Origin: Actinoplanes sp. NBRC 103695
GTDB lineage: Bacteria; Actinomycetota; Actinomycetes; Mycobacteriales; Micromonosporaceae
Assembly: GCF_030269485.1 (NCBI RefSeq)
Contig: NZ_BSTL01000021.1
Location: 62,001 to 126,000, forward strand
Direction of reading: 5' to 3'
Length of the DNA stretch: 64,000 nt
Part shown: one piece after another, positions 16,291 through 23,548 of the stretch
Layout of the letters: every line of letters starts with the position of its first letter
Numbering within the stretch: the stretch's first letter is position 1
Translations under genes and position numbers: made by a program
The notes under the pieces: generated by a model
What the model was told of the DNA's origin: nothing
Seen by the model: only the letters and a program-made list of their open reading frames with translations
Database searches by the model: none

Positions 16291-16998
16291 TCAGCTCACC
16301 GCCAGCAGGGCCTGGTCGGCGACGACCTGGCCATCGGTCATGGTGAGCTTCCGGTCGGCGTAGGACGCCGCGACCGGGTCGTGGGTGACCATGACGACCG
16401 TCTGACCGTACGCGTCGACCACCGACCGCAGCAGTGACAGCACCTCGGCGGCGGTGTGCGAGTCCAGCGCGCCGGTCGGCTCGTCGGAGAAGATCACGTC
16501 CGGCCGGGTGGCCAGCGCCCGCGCGATGGCGACCCGCTGCTGCTGGCCGCCGGAGAGCTCGGACGGCCGGTGCCCCAGCCGCGGCCGGAGACCGACGCGG
16601 TCGATCACCTCGTCCAGCCAGTCCTGTCCGGGCCGGGCGCCGGAGAGCCGCAACGGCAGCTCGATGTTCTCCCGCACGGTGAGCGCGCCGACCAGGTTGT
16701 ACGTCTGGAACACGAAGCCGATCCGGTCCCGCCGCAGCTTGGTCAGCTTGGTCTCGGACAGCCGCGACAGCTCGATGTCGGAGATCCACACCCGGCCGGA
16801 GGTGGGCCGGTCGAGGCCCGCGGCGGTCTGCAGGAGGGTGCTCTTGCCGGAGCCGGACGGTCCCATGACGGCCGTGAAGGTGCCGCGCACGAAGCCGGCG
16901 TCGACACCCGCCAGGGCGGTCACGGTGTCCCGGCCGGAGCGGTAGGTGCGCACGAGCTGCTCCACCCGGACGGCGTATTTCTGCTGGTCGATTGGCAT
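16291..16998 (-). CDS. ABC transporter ATP-binding protein, MacB/LolD type
   Basis: A 235-residue ATPase partner of the FtsX-type permease encoded directly downstream. All motifs are intact: Walker A GPSGSGKSTLL, Q-loop FVFQTYNLVGALTV, signature LSGGQQQRVAIARAL, Walker B DVIFSDEPTGALDS, and the H-loop VMVTHDP. The DEPTGALDS motif is characteristic of the MacB/LolD/FtsE clade. The start at 16998 follows an acceptable upstream region. It is the first gene of a two-gene operon and probably has its own promoter in the 69-bp gap before the gene at 17068. Confidence 0.92.
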   Translation of the reverse strand: MPIDQQKYAVRVEQLVRTYRSGRDTVTALAGVDAGFVRGTFTAVMGPSGSGKSTLLQTAAGLDRPTSGRVWISDIELSRLSETKLTKLRRDRIGFVFQTYNLVGALTVRENIELPLRLSGARPGQDWLDEVIDRVGLRPRLGHRPSELSGGQQQRVAIARALATRPDVIFSDEPTGALDSHTAAEVLSLLRSVVDAYGQTVVMVTHDPVAASYADRKLTMTDGQVVADQALLAVS

Positions 16999-17067
16999 GT
17001 CTCAACGCTATGAACGGCGCCTGCCGCGAACCATGCCGCCTGCTGCCCAGCACGGGTAGTGCTGGCA

Positions 17068-17778
17068 CTACCCCTGCGGATCGCCGTGGTGGCGCGGCCG
17101 GTGGTCGGTCGTCCTGGCGTCGGGCTCGGCCCACGGGTCGGCCATCGGGATGCTCGCCGAGTGGGGCGGCTGTGGGGGCTGCGGAGGCGCGGACGGAGGT
17201 GGCGGGGTCACCGGGTGCTGGATCACCGGCTGGCCGGTCGTCGTGTGGTAGACCGGGATGTAGGCGACCGGTCGCCGGCTGTGGAAGTACCGGGTGGAGG
17301 GCGGCAGCACGAGCAGCACGAGCCCGCCCAGGACGGCGAGCAGGTTCAGCACGTCCAGGGCGGTGGTGACGATGCCGTACGCGCCGGGGATCACGTTGGC
17401 GGCCCCGCCGCCGTCCAGCGGCGCCGACGGGCTGTGCAGGCCACCGGCCAGGCTCCCGAAGAAGCCGCTGCACACCAGGAAGAGCCCGCCGAGCACCAGC
17501 GTCGTGACCCGGGCCTTCTCGCTGCCGTGGCTGTTCATGATCGCGAGGATGCTCACCACGGCCGCGACCAGGATGCCGATGGTCGCGCCGACCAGGCTGC
17601 CGAAGCCCGACCCGGTGTCGCCGGTGTAGGCGTCCTTGTAGACGCTCAGGTCCGTGTTGACGAACACCAGGTCGACGATCACATCCAGCAGGATGAGCGC
17701 GGCCGCGCCGAAGAGCAGACCGGACGACAGCCGCATGGTCAGGGGCGGCTGCGGCGGCATCGGCGTGGCTGGATGCAT
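17068..17778 (-). CDS. Four-helix membrane protein with proline-rich tail (unknown function)
   Basis: I do not recognise a family with certainty. The 236-residue product has four hydrophobic segments (LSSGLLFGAAALILLDVIV; LVGATIGILVAAVVSILAIM; VTTLVLGGLFLVCSGFFGSL; TALDVLNLLAVLGGLVLLVL) and a cytosolic or outer tail of about 80 residues rich in Pro, His and Ser (TPPPPSAPPQPPQPPHSAS). The tail looks disordered. It starts 10 bp after the transglycosylase stop, so both are likely on one transcript and a cell-envelope role is a reasonable guess. Confidence 0.6.
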   Translation of the reverse strand: MHPATPMPPQPPLTMRLSSGLLFGAAALILLDVIVDLVFVNTDLSVYKDAYTGDTGSGFGSLVGATIGILVAAVVSILAIMNSHGSEKARVTTLVLGGLFLVCSGFFGSLAGGLHSPSAPLDGGGAANVIPGAYGIVTTALDVLNLLAVLGGLVLLVLPPSTRYFHSRRPVAYIPVYHTTTGQPVIQHPVTPPPPSAPPQPPQPPHSASIPMADPWAEPDARTTDHRPRHHGDPQG

Positions 17779-17788
17779 GGCGACCAGG

Positions 17789-18481
17789 TTAGTAGTTGCC
17801 GGCGTTCTGGAAGTGGGACCAGGCGCCGCAGGGGCTCTTGTACTTGCCCTTGACGTACCCGAGACCCCATTTGATCTGGGTCGCCGCGTTGGTCCGCCAG
17901 TCCGACCCGGCCGAGCCCATCTTGCTGCCCGGCAGCGCCTGCGGGATGCCGTACGCCCCGCTGCCCTTGTTCTCGGCCTTGGCGTTCCAGCCGCTCTCGT
18001 GGTCCCACAGCTTCTCGAGGCACGGGAACTGGTCGATCCCGAAGCCCTTGCCGAGCATCAGCGCGCAGCCGGTCGCCCGGTTGCCGGAGTACTCCTTGCA
18101 GGAGGTGGGGATCGGACCGGTGTACGGGATGAGCGCGCCCGACGCCTTGGCCTTCTCTTTCTCCTTCTCCTGCTTCTTCTTCTGGATGGCCTTGGTCTCC
18201 ATCGCCTTCGCCTGGCGGGCCGCTCCCCGCGCCTCGCTGGCGGCCCGGGCGGCGGCGCCGGCCTCGGCCTCGTGCTGGCGGGCCCGACCGGCGGCGACCT
18301 GGTTCTGTCGATCCCGGAGGAGCTGCATCTCGTCCGCCTCGGCCTGCAGGACGAGGCGCGAGTCGGCACCGCGCTCGGTCACGATCCGGGTCTGCGCCAG
18401 CTGGACGCCGCCGATCACACCGGCCACCAGCAGGCCGACCGAGGCGATCCGGACGCCGATGGTGCTCAACGGCCGCTTCAC
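17789..18481 (-). CDS. Secreted lytic transglycosylase-like protein
   Basis: A 230-residue exported cell-wall protein. An N-terminal hydrophobic segment (IASVGLLVAGVIGGVQLAQT) serves as signal or anchor, then a long Ala/Lys/Glu-rich coiled stalk (QKKKQEKEKEKAKAS) spaces the C-terminal domain from the membrane. That domain has KLWDHESGWNAKAENKGSGA, where the Glu is the catalytic residue of SLT lysozyme-like enzymes, followed by YGIPQALPGSKM. This group cleaves peptidoglycan glycan strands. GTG 18481 is preferred because AAAGG precedes it by nine bases; an upstream in-frame GTG at 18517 would add 12 basic residues. A TAAGCT minus-10-like box lies about 50 bp upstream. Confidence 0.82.
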   Translation of the reverse strand: MKRPLSTIGVRIASVGLLVAGVIGGVQLAQTRIVTERGADSRLVLQAEADEMQLLRDRQNQVAAGRARQHEAEAGAAARAASEARGAARQAKAMETKAIQKKKQEKEKEKAKASGALIPYTGPIPTSCKEYSGNRATGCALMLGKGFGIDQFPCLEKLWDHESGWNAKAENKGSGAYGIPQALPGSKMGSAGSDWRTNAATQIKWGLGYVKGKYKSPCGAWSHFQNAGNY

Positions 18482-18730
18482 GTTGTTACCTTTCGCCGAC
18501 ACGCGCCGCCGGGCCACGGCGCCCGTAGAGCTTAGCGGAGATCACCGCGGTAGCCACGTCAGGACGGCACGCACCCGTCCCGCATCGCGCGCACGGTACG
18601 CATCCGCGCGGCCTCGACCGGCGCGAACGGAAGCAACCTCGGCTGCCTGATCCTGCCCGCCACCGGCTGACTCCGGCCAGCGAGTGCCTGCCGGCCATCG
18701 GATGCCTGCCGGCCGGCGGGTGACTCGCGG

Positions 18731-19522
18731 TCACCGGGTTACGAAGGCGGAGGCCCGGGCGGCCACCGCCGGGCCGGCCGTGGTCACGGCGTTGTGCGCG
18801 GCGCCGGGAATTACGTCGGCCCGGCCGAACGGAGCGAGTGCGGCGGCCTTCTCGGTCCAGCTTGTCGGGCAGATCGTGTCGTGCTCGCCGCGCAGGACGA
18901 GGACGGGCACGGTCAGCAGCGGCAGCCGCTGATCGGTGTGGTGCCGGACGCAGTGGCGCAGCGTCCGCACGACCCGCATCGGTCCGGCGTCGCGGACGTC
19001 GGCGGCGATCATCGGCACCTGCCGCGGATCCTCGTGGAGCAGGTCCCGGCCGAAGCGGCGGACCTGGTCGAAGGCGGTCGGCGCGGCCGGGTCGACGGTC
19101 GGCCCGACCAGCACGAGAGACCCGACCAGGTCGGGCCGGCGCAGGGCCAGTTCGACGCCGACCTGACAGCCGAACGAGTTCCCCAGCACGTGCACGGCAC
19201 CCAGCCCGGCGGCGTCGATCCAGGCCGCCACCACATCGGCGTGCTCCACCACGTCGAAGACGCGGCGCGGCTTGCCGGACAGCCCGAAGCCGGGCAGGTC
19301 GGGCACGTACACCGCGCCCGGCAGAGCGGCGGCCGTCGGCATCAGATAGCGGTGCGACACGGCCAGCCCGTGCAGCAGCACCCAGGGCGCGTCACCCGCA
19401 CCGGCTCGTTCCCGGACGTGCAGCCGCAGCCCGCCCACGACAACCGTCGTGCTGACGAACCCGCGCGCCGGACCGGGCGCCGAGCCGATCAGCTGCCGCT
19501 CGGCTCGGCTGAGGCGCCTCAC
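18731..19522 (-). CDS. Alpha/beta hydrolase
   Basis: A 263-residue cytosolic hydrolase of the alpha/beta fold. WVLLHGLAVSHRY holds the oxyanion HG motif, GNSFGCQVGVELALRRP the nucleophile elbow (G-N-S-F-G), VLRGEHDTICPTSW the acid region, and GAAHNAV the catalytic His. This pattern is that of the broad lipase/haloperoxidase-like group, so no substrate can be given. It overlaps the preceding small zinc-ribbon gene by four bases (GTGA) and is the second gene of that operon. Confidence 0.82.
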   Translation of the reverse strand: MRRLSRAERQLIGSAPGPARGFVSTTVVVGGLRLHVRERAGAGDAPWVLLHGLAVSHRYLMPTAAALPGAVYVPDLPGFGLSGKPRRVFDVVEHADVVAAWIDAAGLGAVHVLGNSFGCQVGVELALRRPDLVGSLVLVGPTVDPAAPTAFDQVRRFGRDLLHEDPRQVPMIAADVRDAGPMRVVRTLRHCVRHHTDQRLPLLTVPVLVLRGEHDTICPTSWTEKAAALAPFGRADVIPGAAHNAVTTAGPAVAARASAFVTR

Positions 19523-19752
19523 GCCGCCAGCCGGCTGACGGCTCGCCGGTCAGCGCGCCGAGCCGTGCCGCAGTTGCCGCACTCCAGGTAGTAGGTGCTG
19601 GGCTTGACCGGGAACAGCGGGATGAAGAAGAGCGAGAACCTCGTCGAACGCCTGACCAGGGTCTGCGTGGCATGGACGCCACATACCTCGCAAACCCTCG
19701 GACGCTGGGAGACGATCTTGTCGCGGGTACGGAACCCGAAGATCAGGAACAC
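19519..19752 (-). CDS. Small zinc-ribbon protein
   Basis: A 77-residue protein with two CxxC pairs, RVCEVCGVHATQ and LECGNCGTARR, flanking a hydrophobic stretch (FSLFFIPLFPV). This is the zinc_ribbon family layout in which four cysteines bind one zinc and the hydrophobic hairpin may touch the membrane. Function in the family is not established. The GTG start at 19752 and 4-bp overlap with the hydrolase gene downstream indicate a co-translated pair. Confidence 0.75.
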   Translation of the reverse strand: MFLIFGFRTRDKIVSQRPRVCEVCGVHATQTLVRRSTRFSLFFIPLFPVKPSTYYLECGNCGTARRADRRAVSRLAA

Positions 19753-19817
19753 GGCGTCAGCGCCCGCGTCGGATCATGTTGACATGCATATCCTCCGCGT
19801 GCCCGAAAGCCGGTGAG

Positions 19818-21719
19818 TTATGCCTTGGGGATGCGCCGACGTACGTCTTCCACCGTGGCCGGGCCCGGCTGCCAGGCGGCCACCCACGCGTCGTCGCTCG
19901 GGCGGCTGACGATGCCCTCCTCGAGGAACGTGTAGCGGCCGTCCAGAACCCGCCGCGCCACCTTCACGTCCACCTCGTCGGTGTTGTCCCACATGGCCGC
20001 GAAGAGAGCCTCCGCCCGGAGCCGCGCCTGCCGGCAGAACGCGTCGGCCAGCTCCATGCCGCCGGGGTGGTCGCCGCGTTCGGCGCGGGCGCGGACGCAC
20101 ACCGCCGACATCGCGAACAGTTCCGCGCCGATGTCCACCACGCGGCTCAGGAAACCCTGCTTGCGCTCCAGCTTCCCCTGCCAGCGGGACATCGCGTAGA
20201 ACGTCGATCGCGCGAGCTTCCGCGAGGCCCGTTCGACATACCTGAGGTGTACGGCCAGCGGACCGAACTCGGCGTACCCGTTGGGGGTCTGGCCCTTGCC
20301 CACCGCGAGGGTCGGCAGCCAGCGCGCGTAGAACGCACCCGCTCGCGCCCCGGCGCGGGCCTTGCGGCCGAGCCCGGCCTCCGGATCGATGATGTCCCCG
20401 GCGACCGAGAGGTGCGCGTCCACCGCCTCGCGCGCGATGAGCAGATGCATGATCTCGGTCGAACCCTCGAAGATGCGGTTGATCCGCAGGTCACGCAGCA
20501 CCTGCTCGGCCTCGGAGGCGCGTTCGCCGCGAGCCGCCAGCGAGTCGGCCTTCTCGAAGCCGCGGCCGCCGCGGATCTGGATCAGCTCGTCGGCGACCTG
20601 CCACGCCATCTCGCTGGCGAAGAGCTTGACCAGCGCGGCCTCGATCCGGATGTCGTTGCGGTCGTCGTCGGCGATCACGCAGCAGAGGTCCAGCATGGAC
20701 TCCATCGCGTAGGTCGTCGCGGCGATGAACGAGATCTTCTTGGCGACGGCCTCGTGCCGGCCGACCGGGCGGCCCCACTGCACCCGCTCCGCCGACCACT
20801 CCCGGGCCACGCCGAGCGACCACTTGCCGGCCCCCACACACATCGCGGGCAGCGACAGCCGCCCGGTGTTCAGGGTGGTCAGCGCGATCTTGAGCCCTTT
20901 GCCGAGGCCGCCGATGACGTTCGCCTCCGGCACGAACACGTCGTGGAAGCGGGTGACGCTGTTCTCCAGCCCGCGCAGGCCGAGGAACTCGTTGCGCCGC
21001 TCCACGGTGATGCCGGGCGAGTCACCCTCCACCACGAACGCGGTGATGCCCTTGTCCGGCACCCGGGCCATCACCACCAGCAGGGTGGCGACTGTGCCGT
21101 TGGTCGCCCACAGCTTGATCCCGTTGAGCCGGTAGCCGCCCTCGACCGGCTCAACGGTGGTGCCCAGGCGGGCCGGGTCGGAACCGACGTCCGGCTCGGT
21201 GAGCAGGAACGCCGACACCTCGCCCGCCGCCAGCCTCGGCAGGAACGCCTTCTTCTGCTCGGGCGTACCGAAAGTCTTGAGGGGTTGGGGCACGCCGATC
21301 GACTGATGCGCGGACAGCAGCGCGCCGACCGACGGGTTCGCCGAGCCGATGAGCGTCAGCGCCTTGCAGTAGTGCAGGTTGGACAGGCCGAGCCCGCCGT
21401 ACTCCCGATCGATCTTCATGCCGAAGGCGCCGAGCCGGGCCAGGCCGTGGAACACCTCGTCGGGGATGCGGGCGTCGCGCTCGATGGCGGCGCCGTCGAT
21501 CTCCGCGCGGGCGTACTCCCCCAGCCTGGCCAGGAAGTCGTCCGCGTCGGGGCGCGGCTCCGGGGCCGGCCAGGGATCGATCAGGTCGAGCCGGAACCGG
21601 CCCAGGAAGAGCTCTTTGCCGAAGCTCGGCTTGCGCCACTCGGCGTCGCGGGCGGCCTCGGCCACCTGGCGAGCCTGTTTCTCCGAGACGTCGGCCTGGT
21701 TGCGCTGGGTCTGAGTCAC
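19818..21719 (-). CDS. Acyl-CoA dehydrogenase, large FadE type
   Basis: A 633-residue FAD enzyme catalysing the first oxidation of acyl-CoA beta-oxidation. After an unusual basic N-terminal 60 residues comes the helical domain (YGGLGLSNLHYCKALTLIGS), the FAD/substrate strand region (AFLLTEPDVGSDPARLGTT; LWATNGTVATLLVVMA), and RIFEGSTEIMHLLIAREA, where the Glu is the usual catalytic base. About 200 more residues follow, as in very-long-chain/ACAD9-like enzymes with a C-terminal membrane-associating domain. It stands alone, 42 bp from the convergent end of the MmyB-type regulator's promoter-distal side. Long or branched acyl substrates are likely but not proved. Confidence 0.88.
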   Translation of the reverse strand: MTQTQRNQADVSEKQARQVAEAARDAEWRKPSFGKELFLGRFRLDLIDPWPAPEPRPDADDFLARLGEYARAEIDGAAIERDARIPDEVFHGLARLGAFGMKIDREYGGLGLSNLHYCKALTLIGSANPSVGALLSAHQSIGVPQPLKTFGTPEQKKAFLPRLAAGEVSAFLLTEPDVGSDPARLGTTVEPVEGGYRLNGIKLWATNGTVATLLVVMARVPDKGITAFVVEGDSPGITVERRNEFLGLRGLENSVTRFHDVFVPEANVIGGLGKGLKIALTTLNTGRLSLPAMCVGAGKWSLGVAREWSAERVQWGRPVGRHEAVAKKISFIAATTYAMESMLDLCCVIADDDRNDIRIEAALVKLFASEMAWQVADELIQIRGGRGFEKADSLAARGERASEAEQVLRDLRINRIFEGSTEIMHLLIAREAVDAHLSVAGDIIDPEAGLGRKARAGARAGAFYARWLPTLAVGKGQTPNGYAEFGPLAVHLRYVERASRKLARSTFYAMSRWQGKLERKQGFLSRVVDIGAELFAMSAVCVRARAERGDHPGGMELADAFCRQARLRAEALFAAMWDNTDEVDVKVARRVLDGRYTFLEEGIVSRPSDDAWVAAWQPGPATVEDVRRRIPKA

Positions 21720-21760
21720 GACCTCTACCCCCTCGATCGAGGACGGTGGAGCCCCTCACG

Positions 21761-22612
21761 CTACCCAGGTGAGTTACTCAGCGGTAGCCCATCGGTGAGG
21801 TCCTGGCTGCCGATCACGGCGAGCAGGCGCAACTGGTCGGCGGCCGCCCCGCCGGCCGGTGCGGTGAAGAACTGCAGGCGCTGGCGGCCGTCCTCGCTGA
21901 ACAGGTTCTGGCAGTCGATCTCCACCACGCCCAGCGACGGATGGACGATGCGCTTGCGTTCGCCCCGCCGGACCCGGACGTCACCGGTGTCCCACAGCTC
22001 GGCGAACTCACCGCTCGCCCGGCGCAGCCTGGCCACCAGGCCGGTGTACCGGGCGTCATGATCGCGGCGCGCGACGGCCGCCCGCAGGTCGGAGACCAGC
22101 ACCCGCGAGTGGTGCGGGTGATCCTCGGGGGGATAGATCGTCCGCGCGTCCGGATCGGTGAACCACCGGGCGACGAAGCTCTCCGGCCCGGGCGGGCCGA
22201 GCAGGGCCTCGGCCAGGCGGTTCTGCACCAGGGTCTCGTGCAGGTCGGTGATGATCCGGGCGGGCGTGCCGCCGAGCCGGTCGAGCAGCGCCAGCATGGC
22301 CGGCGGGATGTGCGCCGCCGTCCCACCGGCGGCCGGCGCGGGCCGGCCGGCCAGGCGGAACAGGTGGTCGCGCTCGTCGGCGTCCAGGCGCAACGCCCGG
22401 GCCAGGGCGGCCAGCATCTGCGCGGACGGCTGGGCGCCGCGGCCGCGTTCCAGCTCGATGTAGTAGTCCACGGACGCGCCGGCCAGGTGGGCGACCTCGT
22501 CGCGGCGCAGGCCGGGCACCCGGCGGCGGCTCCCGGCGGGCAGGCCCACCTCCGCGGGCGTGATCCGGGCCCGCCGCGACTTCAGGAAGGCACCCAGCTC
22601 ATCCACGTCCAC
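21761..22612 (-). CDS. XRE-family regulator with MmyB-like ligand-binding domain
   Basis: A 283-residue regulator. Residues about 5-75 form the helix-turn-helix (GLRRDEVAHLAGASVDYYIE with LERGRGAQPS), and the remainder matches the MmyB-like PAS-type domain, which binds fatty-acid-like ligands in this large actinobacterial family. Typical motifs include NRLAEALLGPP, ARWFTDPDARTIYP and HPSLGVVEIDCQNLF. Such regulators usually repress a divergent redox or tautomerase gene, here the tautomerase at 22740, with an inverted repeat between them. The first 25 residues contain the common KSRRARITPAEVGLP motif. Confidence 0.88.
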   Translation of the reverse strand: MDVDELGAFLKSRRARITPAEVGLPAGSRRRVPGLRRDEVAHLAGASVDYYIELERGRGAQPSAQMLAALARALRLDADERDHLFRLAGRPAPAAGGTAAHIPPAMLALLDRLGGTPARIITDLHETLVQNRLAEALLGPPGPESFVARWFTDPDARTIYPPEDHPHHSRVLVSDLRAAVARRDHDARYTGLVARLRRASGEFAELWDTGDVRVRRGERKRIVHPSLGVVEIDCQNLFSEDGRQRLQFFTAPAGGAAADQLRLLAVIGSQDLTDGLPLSNSPG

Positions 22613-22642
22613 CCGGCCAGTCTGCCCTCGGCGCGCGGCCGC

Positions 22643-22682
22643 AACCAGGGGTTGGCGACCCCCGGGTCGGCGGCTCCTGGTT
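22643..22682. promoter_or_regulatory. Inverted repeat between MmyB regulator and tautomerase genes
   Basis: AACCAGG (22643-22649) and CCTGGTT (22676-22682) form a perfect 7-bp inverted repeat with a 26-base spacer in the 127-bp divergent gap. It is a plausible operator for the neighbouring regulator; no binding consensus was checked. Confidence 0.35.
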
Positions 22683-22739
22683 CGGCGCCGCGGGACGGGT
22701 CAGGGTCGAGATCAAGACCCGACAAGAAGGAGTACGACC

Positions 22740-22967
22740 ATGCCGTTCGCCAATCTCAAGGTCCCGGCCGGCCTGCTGACCGCCGAGCAGAAGGAGAACC
22801 TCGTCGTCCGGATCACCGACCTGTACGCCGAGACGTTCGGTGACGCCGTCCGGGACAACACGATGGTGCTCGTCGAGGAGGTCGCCGACGGCGGCTGGGG
22901 CATCCGAGGCGAGGTGCTGACGCTCGCCAAGCTCCAGTCCGGCTCCGGCTCCGGCTCCGGCAATTAG
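22740..22967 (+). CDS. 4-oxalocrotonate tautomerase-like enzyme
   Basis: A 75-residue protein of the tautomerase superfamily. After removal of Met the N-terminal Pro (MPFANLKVPAG) is the catalytic base. LTAEQKENLVVRITDLYAET forms the helix, DNTMVLVEEVADGGWGIRGE the second strand and turn. The C-terminus ends in a Ser/Gly repeat (SGSGSGSG) that is probably a flexible tail. ATG 22740 has an AAGGAG site eight bases upstream. It is divergent from the MmyB-type regulator, which likely controls it. The natural substrate is unknown. Confidence 0.85.
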   Translation: MPFANLKVPAGLLTAEQKENLVVRITDLYAETFGDAVRDNTMVLVEEVADGGWGIRGEVLTLAKLQSGSGSGSGN

Positions 22968-23014
22968 GTCATCTGACCGATGTGGGCCGCGGTCGGCTGC
23001 CGGAGCATCGGGGC

Positions 23015-23548
23015 GTGAGCAGCTCCCCGCACCGGCGCGAGATTCACGACCGCGCCCTTCTCGACCTGGACGACGGGCCGGTCACCCCGTCGAACCGGGC
23101 CGAGCTGGGCGCGGTCGCCCGCCTGCTGAACACGGTCCTGGCCGGCCTGCTGGTCTCGGCGCTGCAGTTCGAGCAGCACGCCCTGCTGGTCCGCGGCGCC
23201 TCGCTGCGGCCCGTGGCCGGATTCCTGCTCGGCTGCGCGGATCGCGACCGCGGCGCCGCCCGCCGGGTCGCGGTCCGCCTGCGACAGCTGGGCTTTCCCG
23301 CCGACCACGATCCGGGGCACCTGACGGCGCGGTCGCCGGTGACCTTCCGGGCCTTCCCGGACGGCGACCTGACCGCCGCCGTGACCCAGAACCTGCTGGC
23401 CGCCCGGATCCTCGTGCAGACCCTGCAGGAGGCGGCCCGGTGGATCGGCGCCACCGACCCGAGCACGCGGCGGCTGCTCGAGGATCTGCTGCAGGAGAAG
23501 GAGGACCAGGCGGACGTGCTCAGCGCGGAGAAGACAGCGCGTCCCTGA
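23015..23548 (+). CDS. Bacterioferritin-like four-helix protein lacking ferroxidase ligands
   Basis: A 177-residue helical protein. Its spacing of motifs follows bacterioferritin: LNTVLAGLLVSALQFEQHAL (helix A), LRQLGF after helix B, DLTAAVTQNLLAARILVQTL (helix C) and RRLLEDLLQEKEDQADVL (helix D, equivalent to the usual EEEHIDWL). When aligned by eye, the ferroxidase Glu and His positions are replaced (helix A Glu by Leu; helix B ExxH by RxxG; helix D ExxH by KxxQ), so iron oxidation is unlikely. GTG 23015 is preferred over an upstream in-frame start. Its last 29 bp overlap the convergent LuxR gene. Confidence 0.5.
   Translation: MSSSPHRREIHDRALLDLDDGPVTPSNRAELGAVARLLNTVLAGLLVSALQFEQHALLVRGASLRPVAGFLLGCADRDRGAARRVAVRLRQLGFPADHDPGHLTARSPVTFRAFPDGDLTAAVTQNLLAARILVQTLQEAARWIGATDPSTRRLLEDLLQEKEDQADVLSAEKTARP

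Noticed and set aside
18482..18730. Riboswitch or leader RNA before the lytic transglycosylase gene
   Set aside because: Such genes often have ydaO leaders, but no conserved motif is visible here. There is only a short GCCTGCCGGCC repeat of little note and a possible minus-10 box.
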